NCBI GenBank assembly: GCA_041399085.1
Contig: JAWKTM010000015.1
Coordinates: forward strand, 73,533 to 137,532
Direction: 5' to 3'
DNA: 64,000 bases
Source of the DNA: JAWKTM01 sp041399085
GTDB taxonomy: Bacteria > Planctomycetota > Planctomycetia > Pirellulales > Pirellulaceae
A model generated the notes under the pieces. It was given only the letters and a program-made list of their open reading frames with translations. It was not told the origin of the DNA and ran no database searches. The position numbers and the translations under genes were made by a program. Below are positions 46,001-54,526 of the stretch, piece after piece; position 1 is the stretch's first letter; the number at the start of each line of letters is the position of its first letter.

Positions 46001-47092
46001 ATGTCGAATACCATACGAGTGATGATTTGCGACGATTCGGCCGTGATGCGGCGAATTCTAACTACGGTCCTTTCGGAAGACGCGGAGTTGGAAATCGTAT
46101 ATGCCGCGCAACACGGACGCGACGCACTGGATAATCTCGACCAGGCCAAGCCCGATGTCGTGGTGTTGGATGTCGAGATGCCGGTGATGGACGGAATCCA
46201 AACCGTCGCGGCTATCCGACGCAAGCACCGCACCCTGCCGATCGTGATGTTCAGTTCGCTAACATCGCGGGGGGCGGAGGCGACGTTCGAAGCCTTGAGC
46301 GCTGGGGCCAACGATTTTGCGACCAAACCTTCCGGTGTGGGACACCTCGGCCAAGCGGTCGACATCGTACGTAAGGATCTGCTTGCCAAGATCAAAGGCT
46401 TAGTCCATGCCCGCCGACGATTGTCGGCAGTCGGCAATTCACGAATCACACTTAGTCCGGCGGTGACACGACCGGCGAAAAGTGGTGGTCCGATCAGCTT
46501 GGTAGCGGTCGGAGTTTCCACGGGCGGGCCCAAGGCACTGAGTGAGATTCTGCCATGTCTTCCCGTCGACTTGCCCGTCCCGGTGTTGATTGTGCAACAC
46601 ATGCCAGCGGTCTTCACGGGTCTGTTAGCCAGCCGGTTGGACGCGATTAGTTCGCTGTCAGTCAAGGAGGCGGAGGATGGTGAGATGATACGGCCCGGCG
46701 GTGTGTGGATTGCACGGGGTGATTGGCATATGGAGGTGAGTCGGTTCGGTACCGACACTCGTATAAGTCTGAATCAAAACGAACCCGAGAACTCTGTACG
46801 GCCCGCCGTGGACCCGTTGTTCCGTTCCGTGGCTCGCGTATTTCGCGACCGAGCGCTGGGCGTGATCCTGACTGGGATGGGCAAGGACGGCCTCGACGGC
46901 TGTCGCGCCATGCGGCAACAAGGGGCCTCGATCGTGGCGCAGGATCAAGCGACCTGTGCGGTATATGGCATGCCGCGGCAGGTCATCGAAGCTGGCTTTG
47001 CCGAAAGCGTCCTCCCGTTGGAGCAGATCGCCGACGAAATTACCCGACGCGTGCGTTGTGGAAGCGCCCGCTCCTTGGCGGCCAGCCGTTAG
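46001..47092 (+). CDS. cheB: chemotaxis methylesterase CheB
   Basis: This 363-residue CheB starts at the ATG at 46001. The N-terminal receiver carries DD at 11-12 and Asp57 in VVLDVEMPVMDGIQTV. A linker of about 40 residues leads to the methylesterase with VGVSTGGPKALSEIL (nucleophile Ser), IVQHMPAVFTGLLASRL (catalytic His) and GVILTGMGKDGLDGCRAMRQ (catalytic Asp). It removes methyl groups from, or deamidates, Glu/Gln on the MCP when phosphorylated by CheA. The C-terminus is Arg/Ser-rich. It is followed 33 bases later by cheR, its counterpart. Confidence 0.95.
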   Translation: MSNTIRVMICDDSAVMRRILTTVLSEDAELEIVYAAQHGRDALDNLDQAKPDVVVLDVEMPVMDGIQTVAAIRRKHRTLPIVMFSSLTSRGAEATFEALSAGANDFATKPSGVGHLGQAVDIVRKDLLAKIKGLVHARRRLSAVGNSRITLSPAVTRPAKSGGPISLVAVGVSTGGPKALSEILPCLPVDLPVPVLIVQHMPAVFTGLLASRLDAISSLSVKEAEDGEMIRPGGVWIARGDWHMEVSRFGTDTRISLNQNEPENSVRPAVDPLFRSVARVFRDRALGVILTGMGKDGLDGCRAMRQQGASIVAQDQATCAVYGMPRQVIEAGFAESVLPLEQIADEITRRVRCGSARSLAASR

Positions 47093-47125
47093 CCAATATC
47101 CGTCCCCTACAAAGACTCGCAACTC

Positions 47126-47950
47126 ATGTCGCTTTCCGCACTCGATATCGACTTCCTCCGAGACTTTGTGGTCCGGCGTTCCGGCAATGTCTTGCGAGGA
47201 GGTCACAGTGATCTGCTGGAGACGCGGTTGCTCCCGGTGGCAAAGAGTTGTGGATTGGATACGGTCCAACAACTAGTGACTCAGTTGCGACGCTCGGAGC
47301 AACCCAAGCTGTCGGATCTCGTGGCCGAGGCCATCACGGTCAACGAGACCAGTTTCTTTCGAGACATTCATCCGTTCGATGCCTTGCGGAAACGAATCAT
47401 TCCGGACCTGATAAATCGCAATCAAGAGAGCCGTGAAATTCGGATTTGGTGCGCGGCCAGTTCCAGCGGACAAGAACCGTACTCGATTGCCATGGTGTTG
47501 CGGGAGTTCTTCTCGCACCTCACGGACTGGACCATGCACATCGTGGCCACGGATTTGTCGGAGAAAATGGTCGAGCGCTCGCAGGCGGGACAATACACAC
47601 AGTTGGAAATTGGGCGCGGTCTGCCGGTCAGTAAGTTGGTGCAATTTTTCGAGCGTCACGGCACGGTCTGGCAGGCTCGGCAAGAATTGCGTGATCTGTT
47701 GCATTTTCGCCGCATGAATCTCACGACTCCCTGGCCCTATTTGGGGCAGTTCGACGTGGTCTTCATGCGAAATGTGTTGATCTATTTCGATCAGGCGACG
47801 AAGGCCGACGTGCTTCGACGCGTGCGGCGAGTGATACGCCGGGATGGTTATTTGTTTCTAGGTTCGGCCGAGACCGTAATCGGTTTGAATGTGCCATTTC
47901 AAAGGGAAGAACTCGATGCCACAGTCTGCTATCGACCAACCAACGGTTGA
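47126..47950 (+). CDS. cheR: chemotaxis methyltransferase CheR
   Basis: This 274-residue protein has the N-terminal helical domain (DIDFLRDFVVRRSGNVLRGG), the substrate loop VNETSFFRDIHPFDAL, the SAM-binding site IRIWCAASSSGQEPYSIAMV, VATDLSEKMVERSQAGQYTQ, and FDVVFMRNVLIYFDQATKAD. It methylates Glu residues of the MCP using S-adenosylmethionine. The usual CheR Cys-Ser-Thr-Gly-E motif reads A-S-S-S-G-Q-E here, a mild change. The length is normal. The stop at 47950 lies inside the next gene (35-base overlap), so translation is coupled. Confidence 0.95.
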   Translation: MSLSALDIDFLRDFVVRRSGNVLRGGHSDLLETRLLPVAKSCGLDTVQQLVTQLRRSEQPKLSDLVAEAITVNETSFFRDIHPFDALRKRIIPDLINRNQESREIRIWCAASSSGQEPYSIAMVLREFFSHLTDWTMHIVATDLSEKMVERSQAGQYTQLEIGRGLPVSKLVQFFERHGTVWQARQELRDLLHFRRMNLTTPWPYLGQFDVVFMRNVLIYFDQATKADVLRRVRRVIRRDGYLFLGSAETVIGLNVPFQREELDATVCYRPTNG

Positions 47951-48392
47951 CTCCGCCGCGACGCCGCGGATCGCAGTCGAGCATGTCACACAAATGGCCG
48001 GTGACTTATTCACGGCCATGTTGCGAATGCCGTTTCAGCCGGAGCCGCGCGTCGGTGAATGCTTGGATTGTCCTGATATCCAGGCCACGGTCCGGGTAAC
48101 GGGACAATGGAACGCGGAAATTCACGTGATTGCGTCGAACGAACTCGCGCGGCGAATTGGCTATGCTATGTTTGGGACGGAGCCCGAAGATCTGAGTGAC
48201 GAAGAAATATGTGACGCGATGGGCGAAGTCGCGAATGTGATTGGCGGCAACGCGAAAGGTGTCGTGGATAGCGATTCCAACCTGTCGCTGCCCGAGGTGG
48301 GCGAACCCAATTTGCATTGGCCCGAGCATGCCCTGGTTGCGACCTATCTATGTGACGACTGTCCGTTGACCGTGGTCACGATTGAATCTTAG
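47916..48392 (+). CDS. CheX-like chemotaxis phosphatase
   Basis: The ATG at 47916 has an AAGGGAAG ribosome site inside cheR. The 158-residue product has a CheX/CheC-type organisation: strands in VRVTGQWNAEIHVIASNELA, a crossing ARRIGYAMFG, then the helix DEEICDAMGEVANVIGGNAK carrying the E-x2-N signature (E-V-A-N), and a closing strand DCPLTVVTIES. CheX dephosphorylates CheY-P using that Glu/Asn pair. The place between cheR and a cheY gene supports this role. The Cys-rich C-terminal patch (YLCDDC) is unusual. The family call is good, though by eye only. Confidence 0.82.
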   Translation: MPQSAIDQPTVDSAATPRIAVEHVTQMAGDLFTAMLRMPFQPEPRVGECLDCPDIQATVRVTGQWNAEIHVIASNELARRIGYAMFGTEPEDLSDEEICDAMGEVANVIGGNAKGVVDSDSNLSLPEVGEPNLHWPEHALVATYLCDDCPLTVVTIES

Positions 48393-48439
48393 TAGGCGAG
48401 TACATCTTAGCGCACCGCGGTAAACACCAAGGATCAGTC

Positions 48440-48802
48440 ATGAAAATTCTCATAGTGGACGACAGTAAGGCCATGCGTATGATCGTGGCCCGGACGCTCA
48501 AGCAGGCTGGCTTCAGCGGGCATACCGTGATCGAGGCGTCGAACGGGCGCGAGGCGTTGGAGAAGATCGCGAACGAGTCGCCCGAAGTCGTGCTGTCCGA
48601 CTGGAATATGCCCGAGATGAAGGGCATCGAGCTGCTTCAGAAGGTGAAGGAAGCGGGCCACAAGGTGCGTTTCGGCTTTATTACCTCCGAAAGCAGCGCG
48701 GAAACTCGCAAGCTGGCCTTGGACTCCGGCGCGGTGTTCTTGCTGACCAAGCCATTTTCGGCGGAAGGTATGCAAGCGATTTTAGAACCTGTGTTGTGCT
48801 GA
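48440..48802 (+). CDS. response regulator CheY, second copy
   Basis: This 120-residue receiver has Asp7/Asp8 in KILIVDDSKAMRMIV, phospho-acceptor Asp54 in VVLSDWNMPEMKGIEL, and the Lys in FLLTKPFSAEGMQ. It is distinct from the CheY at 44634, although both have the DWNMP acceptor context. Two CheY proteins in one cluster often divide the work, one signalling and one acting as a phosphate sink; which is which cannot be told here. It lies between two CheX/CheC-like genes, which may be its phosphatases. Confidence 0.92.
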   Translation: MKILIVDDSKAMRMIVARTLKQAGFSGHTVIEASNGREALEKIANESPEVVLSDWNMPEMKGIELLQKVKEAGHKVRFGFITSESSAETRKLALDSGAVFLLTKPFSAEGMQAILEPVLC

Positions 48803-48842
48803 GCTCATCCCCGCTGCGAATTGAACAACCGGAGAAGGAAAC

Positions 48843-49313
48843 ATGAATACCGTCGCTTACACGATGAATGCCCTGGAGATTGGCAAATTCCTTACGGATT
48901 TGGTGGGAGTCGAAATCAAATGTGCCGCGGCTCCGAAACCGGATTCGGGCACGATGCAAGTGTGCGCGGAATATGTGAATGACGAGGGTGAAGTCGGGGG
49001 CGGGATTTTTATGGATGTGGCGGCCGCCGCGCGGCTGGGCGCTGCTTTCACGCGCATTCCCATGGGCGGCGCGGACGATGCCATTAAGGCAGGGGAACTG
49101 CCGGCGAACTTGGCCGAGAACCTGTACGAGGTTCTCAATATCGCCGTGAATTTGCTGCCCGAATCACGTAATCAACGCTTAGTGCTCAGCCGTGTCGTGT
49201 ATAAGAGCGACGCTTTGGAAGCATTTGCGGCTCAAAGCGGCGACGTATGTGGCGCGTTTCAGTTGGATGTGCAGCGCTACGGAAAAGGCGCTCTGGTAGT
49301 CGCGTCCAAATAG
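48843..49313 (+). CDS. CheC/CheX-like protein
   Basis: A clear ribosome site (GGAGAAGGAA) precedes the ATG. The 156-residue protein has NALEIGKFLTDLVGVEIKCA at the start, then GGGIFMDVAAAARLGAAFTR and ELPANLAENLYEVLNIAVNL, in which E-V-L-N has the E-x2-N spacing of CheC/CheX active sites. The closing part is VVYKSDALEAFAAQSGDVCG followed by a strand. It resembles the 38738 protein over its middle, more weakly the 47916 protein. I infer a phosphatase-like fold acting on the adjacent CheY. It is not a standard annotated family as far as I can tell. It ends the chemosensory cluster. Confidence 0.6.
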   Translation: MNTVAYTMNALEIGKFLTDLVGVEIKCAAAPKPDSGTMQVCAEYVNDEGEVGGGIFMDVAAAARLGAAFTRIPMGGADDAIKAGELPANLAENLYEVLNIAVNLLPESRNQRLVLSRVVYKSDALEAFAAQSGDVCGAFQLDVQRYGKGALVVASK

Positions 49314-49324
49314 CGACATTCCGT

Positions 49325-49356
49325 GGCGAGCCATCATCGACGGAGAATGGCTCGCC
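49325..49356. terminator. hairpin at the end of the chemosensory cluster
   Basis: GGCGAGCCAT (49325-49334) pairs perfectly with ATGGCTCGCC (49347-49356) across 12 bases, 12 bases past the last cluster gene. It lies between convergent genes and has no T-run on either side, so it may act as a two-way terminator aided by Rho or as a 3'-end stabiliser. Confidence 0.6.
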
Positions 49357-49431
49357 GATTGGGTGCGACGATGGGGGACCGCTGAGCTTGGGGCGGTCTT
49401 ACGTTTCGTTTGGGTGTGGCCGCGAACTGTG

Positions 49432-49911
49432 TTAAGTCGCGGCCAATTCTTTCAGCGCCGCCAGCACTTGTTGGTCATGTCCCTCGACTTGGACTCGCTT
49501 CCAGACCTTGGCCACTTTGCCATCCGGGCCAATCAAGAATGTGCTGCGCTGAATGCCCATCGACTTCTTGCCATACATATTCTTCTCGCGCCAAGCTCCG
49601 TACTTTTCAGCGACCTTGTGATCGGTGTCACATAACAGCGGAAAATTCAACTGGAACTTGTCGCGGAACTTGGCGTGACTGGCCGTGTCGTCGGGGCTAA
49701 CGCCCAACACCTTGGCCCCGAACTCCGCAAACTGGCTTTGCCCGTCGCGGAAAGCGCAGGCTTCTTTTGTGCAGCCGGGTGTATCGTCCTTCGGATAGAA
49801 GTAGAGAACAACTGGGCTTCCCTTCAGTTCCGACAGCTTCACCTTGCCGCCGTCGTCGGTCTTCAACGTGAATTCGGGAGCCTTCTTACCTTCTTCGATC
49901 CATTCGCTCAT
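49432..49911 (-). CDS. bcp: thiol peroxidase, BCP/PrxQ peroxiredoxin
   Basis: This 159-residue peroxiredoxin has LYFYPKDDTPGCTKEACAFR with peroxidatic Cys47 and Cys52 as resolving Cys, five residues apart as in the PrxQ/BCP group. Thr44 and the later Arg in GIQRSTFLIGPDGKVAKVW complete the active site. It reduces hydrogen peroxide and organic peroxides in the cytoplasm using thioredoxin. The length matches the family. It is on the minus strand, divergent from the DUF1501 gene, and has no operon partner. Confidence 0.95.
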   Translation of the reverse strand: MSEWIEEGKKAPEFTLKTDDGGKVKLSELKGSPVVLYFYPKDDTPGCTKEACAFRDGQSQFAEFGAKVLGVSPDDTASHAKFRDKFQLNFPLLCDTDHKVAEKYGAWREKNMYGKKSMGIQRSTFLIGPDGKVAKVWKRVQVEGHDQQVLAALKELAAT

Positions 49912-50072
49912 GGTGGATGTCCTGACGAGTTTGGGGGAATGCGGTGTGTCGCGCTTGTCGTAGCGCGAGGAGGTCGAAACTGCGAGTCGGCGGGCGGCGC
50001 GTTATACTGGTCGCTCGCCTTTGTGCGAATGTTGTAGCGCATTCTGACCGATTGCCAAGGGGATGAACGTCG

Positions 50073-51491
50073 ATGATCAGGCAACCGACGCAGTTCAGCC
50101 AGCGGCGACAGTTTCTGGCCCAGGCCGGCGGCGGAGCGGGCATGCTGGCGCTAGCCGCGATGCTGGCGGGCGAGCGTCGCGCCTTGGGCGAGACCGAGGT
50201 CGACTCGCCGACGACGCATTTTGCGCCACGAGCCAAACGCGTGTTGTGGCTGTTCATGCACGGCGGGCCGAGTCACGTGGATTTGTTCGATCCCAAACCG
50301 GACTTGGTGAAGTACTCGGGGCAACCGTTGCCGGAAAGTTTCGGCATGGTGATGACACGGCGCGACGTGGCCAAAAACCCGTTGCTCGCGCCGCTGCGGC
50401 CGTTTCGTCCGCGAGGCAAATCGGGTTTGGCGATTAGCGACTTTCTGCCGGCGATCGCGGAGCACGCCGACGAACTGTGTGTGATTCGCAGCTTGCACGG
50501 CGACAGCGTGAATCATCCTCAGTCGGTCTACCAGATGAATACTGGCAGCATATTGATGGGGCGGCCGAGCGTCGGCAGTTGGATTGCCTATGGCTTGGGG
50601 AGCGAAAACCACAACATGCCGGCGTTCATCGTGTTGCCCGATCCGGGCGGCGGCGTGAAGGGCGGACCGCCGGCTTGGGGCAGCGGCTTTTTGCCGGCGA
50701 CTTTTCAAGGCGTAACGATGCGAGCCGGCGCGTCGCCGATTTTGAATCTATCGCCGCAGCCGGGCGTCACCGCCGAACGACAACGTCGCACGCTCGAATT
50801 CGCGAAACGATTGAACCAGCGTCACTTGGCGGCTCGTGACCACGATGATGAATTAGCTGCTCGGATCGAAGCGTACGAACTGGCCTTCCGCATGCAAACG
50901 GCCGCGCCGGACTTGGTGGACCTTTCGCAAGAGACGGCCGAGACCGAGCGGCTATATGGTTTGGATCAGCCGCGGACGCGTGAGTTTGGCCAGCGATGCT
51001 TGTTGGCTCGGCGGATGATCGAACAGGGCGTGCGATTCGTCCAGGTTTACTCGGGCAACACGAATGGCTGGGACGCTCACAGCAATGTGGCACAAAATCA
51101 CGGCGATCTGTGCGGCGGGACCGATGTGCCAATCGCCGGGTTGTTGGCGGATTTGAAACGCTGCGGGCTGTTGCACGACACGCTGGTCGTTTGGGGCGGT
51201 GAGTTCGGCCGCATGCCGATGAGCGAACAGGGCAAAGGCCGCGATCACAATCCGTGGGGTTATTGTGCGTGGCTGGCCGGGGCCGGAGTTCGCGGCGGGA
51301 TGGCTTACGGGGCGACCGATGCGATCGGGTTGCGAGCGGCCGAGGATCGCGTGCATGTGCGAGATTTTCACGCCACGCTACTGCATTTGTTGGGGCTGGA
51401 TCACTCGGAACTGACGTTTTTTCACAACGGACTGGACCAACGGTTGACTGGCCCGATGGAAGCTCGCGTGGTGACGGAGGTTTTGTCATGA
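50073..51491 (+). CDS. DUF1501 protein with Tat signal
   Basis: This 472-residue protein begins with a twin-arginine signal (SQRRQFLAQAGGGAGMLALA), so it is exported folded. The body is DUF1501, a sulphatase/alkaline-phosphatase-like fold: RVLWLFMHGGPSHVDLFDPK near residue 55, NHPQSVYQMNTGSILMGRPS, GFLPATFQGV, and a C-terminal LVVWGGEFGRMPMSEQGKGR then DHNPWGYCAWLAGAGVRGG, holding the metal-site-like His and Asp residues. Planctomycetes carry dozens of these next to DUF1549/DUF1553 genes; the substrate is unknown, perhaps a polysaccharide or sulphated compound. The stop overlaps the next start (ATGA). Confidence 0.93.
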   Translation: MIRQPTQFSQRRQFLAQAGGGAGMLALAAMLAGERRALGETEVDSPTTHFAPRAKRVLWLFMHGGPSHVDLFDPKPDLVKYSGQPLPESFGMVMTRRDVAKNPLLAPLRPFRPRGKSGLAISDFLPAIAEHADELCVIRSLHGDSVNHPQSVYQMNTGSILMGRPSVGSWIAYGLGSENHNMPAFIVLPDPGGGVKGGPPAWGSGFLPATFQGVTMRAGASPILNLSPQPGVTAERQRRTLEFAKRLNQRHLAARDHDDELAARIEAYELAFRMQTAAPDLVDLSQETAETERLYGLDQPRTREFGQRCLLARRMIEQGVRFVQVYSGNTNGWDAHSNVAQNHGDLCGGTDVPIAGLLADLKRCGLLHDTLVVWGGEFGRMPMSEQGKGRDHNPWGYCAWLAGAGVRGGMAYGATDAIGLRAAEDRVHVRDFHATLLHLLGLDHSELTFFHNGLDQRLTGPMEARVVTEVLS

Positions 51492-53500
51492 GGCAGCGGG
51501 CTGGGCATCGACGAAGGCGAGTTGGTTTCCACGTTTGGATTGTATCGCGGTGGCTCTTGTTGGCGGCGATTGCGAGTTCGGCCGCGATGTTGGGTACTAA
51601 CCCGCGTCTGCGAGCTTCGGAACCGAGTCCGGCGGAAGTCGATCAATACGATGAACCCACGCTCACGGAATCGGATCGCGACCATTGGGCCTTTCGACCG
51701 CTTGAGCGTCCGCTTGTTCCGTCGGTAGCCAACCGCGATTGGCCGCGCAACGCGATCGACAGCTTCGTGCTGGCTCAATTGGAATTGCGTTCGCTGACGC
51801 CGATGCCCGAGGCGGATCGGGCGACGTTGCTGCGGCGATTGTCGTTTGATTTGCGCGGGATTCCGCCATCGCCCGCCGAGATCGCGGACTTCGTCGGTGA
51901 TGTCTCGCCGGACGCGTATGAACGCTTGGTGGAACGGTGGCTGGCGTCGCCTCTCTACGGCGAACGCTGGGCTCAACATTGGCTCGACTTGGCTCGTTTC
52001 GCGGAGACCGACGGGTTTGAGCACGATCATGTGCGCGGCGACGCTTGGCGATATCGCGATTGGGTGATCGATGCGTTGAACGCCGACATGCCTTACGACC
52101 AGTTCTTGCAGCAGCAATTGGCGGGCGATGAACTTTGGCCGGACGACGAACGTGCGCGGCGAGCGACGGCGTTTTGTTTGGCCGGGCCGGATATGCCCGA
52201 TCTGAATTCGCAGGAGGAGCGTCGCCAGCGGCTGTTGACCGAGCTGGCTTCGACGGTCGGCGCGGTCGTGCTCGGTCTGCAAGTTGGTTGCGCCGAGTGC
52301 CACGATCACAAGTATGATCCAATCAGTCAGGCGGATTTTTATCGACTGCGGGCGATCTTCTCGCCGGCGGTGCAGGTAAAGAAGAATCAATCGGTCGACC
52401 TGCTCCACAGCGCGAAGGGCGTGGCTTCGGTCGATCATCTGTTGATTCGGGGCGATTGGCAGCGCCCTGGGCCTGCGGTCGTTCCCGGTGTGCCGCGCGT
52501 GGCGAACTTTCACGGCGAGCCGCTGTTGGGTGACTCGCATGTCGATGGCGAAGTTCCAGCGGCGGGTCGACGTGCGGCGCTGGCTCGGTGGCTCACGGAT
52601 TCGCGAAATCCACTGACTAGTCGCGTGATGGCGAATCGCGTCTGGCAGTTTCATTTTGGCGAAGGGCTGTCGCGAACGCCTAGCGATTTCGGGTTGCTCG
52701 GCGACGAACCGCTTCACGGCAAGTTGTTAGATTGGTTGGCGACCGAGTTGATGGCTCGCCGCTGGAGTTTGAAGTCGCTGCATCGCACGATTGTGACTTC
52801 CGCCACGTATCGGCAAGCGAGCCGCGACCAGGCGGAATCTCGCGACATAGCCGAAGCAGCAGACACGGCAGTCGAAGCGGGGCCGTCCGAATCGCCGCCG
52901 CGCGAAGAGACTCAGCATGAGGAATTGCAGCGCCGTGTCCGTCTGCTCTGGCGATTTCCGCGCCGCCGATTGGAAGGCGAGGCGATTCGCGATGCGATGT
53001 TGGCTTGTGCTGGCCAGTTGAATTTTCAGCAGCATGGTCCCGGCGCGCGTCCGCCGCTGCCCAGCGAACTGGTGTCGACGCTGCTGAAGGATCAATGGAA
53101 CGTGACGCCCGAAGCCGCCAGCCATTATCGCCGCAGCGTGTATGTCTTCGCTCGGCGAAATCTGCGGTACCCAATCTTCGAGGTCTTCGACCGGCCGGAT
53201 GCGAACGCCAGTTGCGCGGCCCGCAATCGTTCGACCACCGCGCCGCAGTCGTTGCTGATGCTGAATTCAGAGTTGGCGCTGCGGCTGGCCACGCAATTCG
53301 CCGATCGCCTGCGCGAGGAGACCGCCGATCGCGACCATCAGGTTTGCCTGGCGTTCCAAATCGCCTTCGGCCGCAACCCCGATCCCACGGAACTCGCCGC
53401 CGCCCACGACTTGCTCGCCACCTCGAACGACGCCCACCAGGCGCTCGTCGATTTGTGTCTGGCGTTGTTCAATGCCAACGAGTTTGTGTACGTGGATTAG
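51488..53500 (+). CDS. DUF1549/DUF1553 protein, short form
   Basis: The ATG at 51488 overlaps the DUF1501 stop. The 670-residue product has a signal-like head (VWIVSRWLLLAAIASSAAML), then DUF1549 (NAIDSFVLAQLELRSLTPMP, LRRLSFDLRGIPPSPAEIAD, HWLDLARFAETDGFEHDHVR) with a CxxCH-like CAECHDHKYDPISQADFYRL, and DUF1553 (LARWLTDSRNPLTSRVMANR, RVWQFHFGEGLSRTPSDFGL, YVFARRNLRYPIFEVFDRPD). Longer homologues carry an N-terminal cytochrome-like domain and a lectin domain; both are absent here. It should work with the DUF1501 protein outside the cytoplasm. Confidence 0.93.
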   Translation: MRQRAGHRRRRVGFHVWIVSRWLLLAAIASSAAMLGTNPRLRASEPSPAEVDQYDEPTLTESDRDHWAFRPLERPLVPSVANRDWPRNAIDSFVLAQLELRSLTPMPEADRATLLRRLSFDLRGIPPSPAEIADFVGDVSPDAYERLVERWLASPLYGERWAQHWLDLARFAETDGFEHDHVRGDAWRYRDWVIDALNADMPYDQFLQQQLAGDELWPDDERARRATAFCLAGPDMPDLNSQEERRQRLLTELASTVGAVVLGLQVGCAECHDHKYDPISQADFYRLRAIFSPAVQVKKNQSVDLLHSAKGVASVDHLLIRGDWQRPGPAVVPGVPRVANFHGEPLLGDSHVDGEVPAAGRRAALARWLTDSRNPLTSRVMANRVWQFHFGEGLSRTPSDFGLLGDEPLHGKLLDWLATELMARRWSLKSLHRTIVTSATYRQASRDQAESRDIAEAADTAVEAGPSESPPREETQHEELQRRVRLLWRFPRRRLEGEAIRDAMLACAGQLNFQQHGPGARPPLPSELVSTLLKDQWNVTPEAASHYRRSVYVFARRNLRYPIFEVFDRPDANASCAARNRSTTAPQSLLMLNSELALRLATQFADRLREETADRDHQVCLAFQIAFGRNPDPTELAAAHDLLATSNDAHQALVDLCLALFNANEFVYVD

Positions 53501-53800
53501 TGGCTCTACCTAATTCTGGCGAAGCAATACAATACCGTGTCCCGTCACTCTTGGCTTGCACGTCATCCGATATCATGCAAACCGGAGGCAGAGAAACATT
53601 CTGCGACAACCTAGCGCCTCGCGTGTCTTCGATTCGTTGCTGGACAAGTAAGTTCAGCGGGATAGTATTTGAGACTATACAAATCATACGAATTGAGCAT
53701 GGCGCATCCCGTCAACCGGGTCCAGTTGATGCGCGATAAGGCTGGAATGAACACGCACAATGCGGCGCCAACTGGCGAAATTCAGTAGGAGAACGAAGCA
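53501..53800. other. gap before the two-gene unit
   Basis: Three hundred bases, distinctly more A+T-rich than the genes on either side, without a supported coding frame. A promoter for the next two genes is expected. The change in base composition is a hint that the downstream pair has a different origin from the DUF1501/DUF1549 genes. Confidence 0.45.
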
Positions 53801-54526
53801 ATGCAACAACCGCGTCGCGAAGAATTCATCTTGGACGTGCGGCAATCGGCCAGAACGCTTCAGCAGCCGAGGGTTGAAACGGATTCCGACAAAGTTGACA
53901 CCGATGCGATTGCCGAGATTCTTCACCGCGCAGCGCTGTGGCTCACTCCTCGCGTAGTCGATCACTATGCCGCCGAGGATTTTACGAACTGCTCAGAGGA
54001 ACAGCAGCAACGGTTAGATCTCGCCGTTAACGAGTTCCGTTACATCGCGGAGCAAGTTTCGTCGGATCAACCAGCGGATATTGAACAATTCACGTCAGGG
54101 ATGAATCGCGTGCGTAACCTTATTGCCGCACTGGGAGACATCGTCCTCGACGAGTGGATGCTCGCCATCCAGACAGTTGAGGGTCAGGCTACACTATGGG
54201 CCGAGGAAGCCGGATGGCGTGCAAGGACTGAGAAGAAAAAGATTCGCGAGTCCCTACTTGGTACATACGAAGCACCCCAACTTCTGATCTTTGCCGAACC
54301 CGATTTGTTTGTCTTTGACCCGGTCGCTCGGTTCGTTCCGGGCGGGCAAGGATCATTCGATTTGGCCATCCAGCCGTCTTATTACACAACATCGTTGTAT
54401 CGCGATTATAACGGCGACTGGTATGTGCACCTGGAAGTATGCAATGGAGTGTCGCAGAGCAAACGCGTTGCGTGGGGAAGAGATGCGTTTTATGAATGCT
54501 TCGAGGAGCTGAGAGCATTTGTATGA
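53801..54526 (+). CDS. protein of unknown function, first gene of a HEPN two-gene unit
   Basis: A strong AGGAGAACGAAGCA ribosome site precedes the ATG at 53801. The 241-residue protein has no family I know. Its first half is helical and acidic (DTDAIAEILHRAALWLTPRV, DHYAAEDFTNCSEEQQQRLD, VRNLIAALGDIVLDEWMLAI). The second half looks like beta strands (LFVFDPVARFVPGGQGSFDL, LYRDYNGDWYVHLEVCNG) and ends in FYECFEELRAFV. No signal or membrane segment. The stop overlaps the start of the next gene (ATGA), and the next product has a HEPN RNase-like motif, so the pair could be a toxin-antitoxin or defence unit with this as the partner. Confidence 0.7.
   Translation: MQQPRREEFILDVRQSARTLQQPRVETDSDKVDTDAIAEILHRAALWLTPRVVDHYAAEDFTNCSEEQQQRLDLAVNEFRYIAEQVSSDQPADIEQFTSGMNRVRNLIAALGDIVLDEWMLAIQTVEGQATLWAEEAGWRARTEKKKIRESLLGTYEAPQLLIFAEPDLFVFDPVARFVPGGQGSFDLAIQPSYYTTSLYRDYNGDWYVHLEVCNGVSQSKRVAWGRDAFYECFEELRAFV

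Noticed and set aside
51422..52717. 431-residue open frame on the minus strand
   Set aside because: It is antisense to the DUF1549/1553 gene, whose motifs are unmistakable. No family signature or ribosome site.
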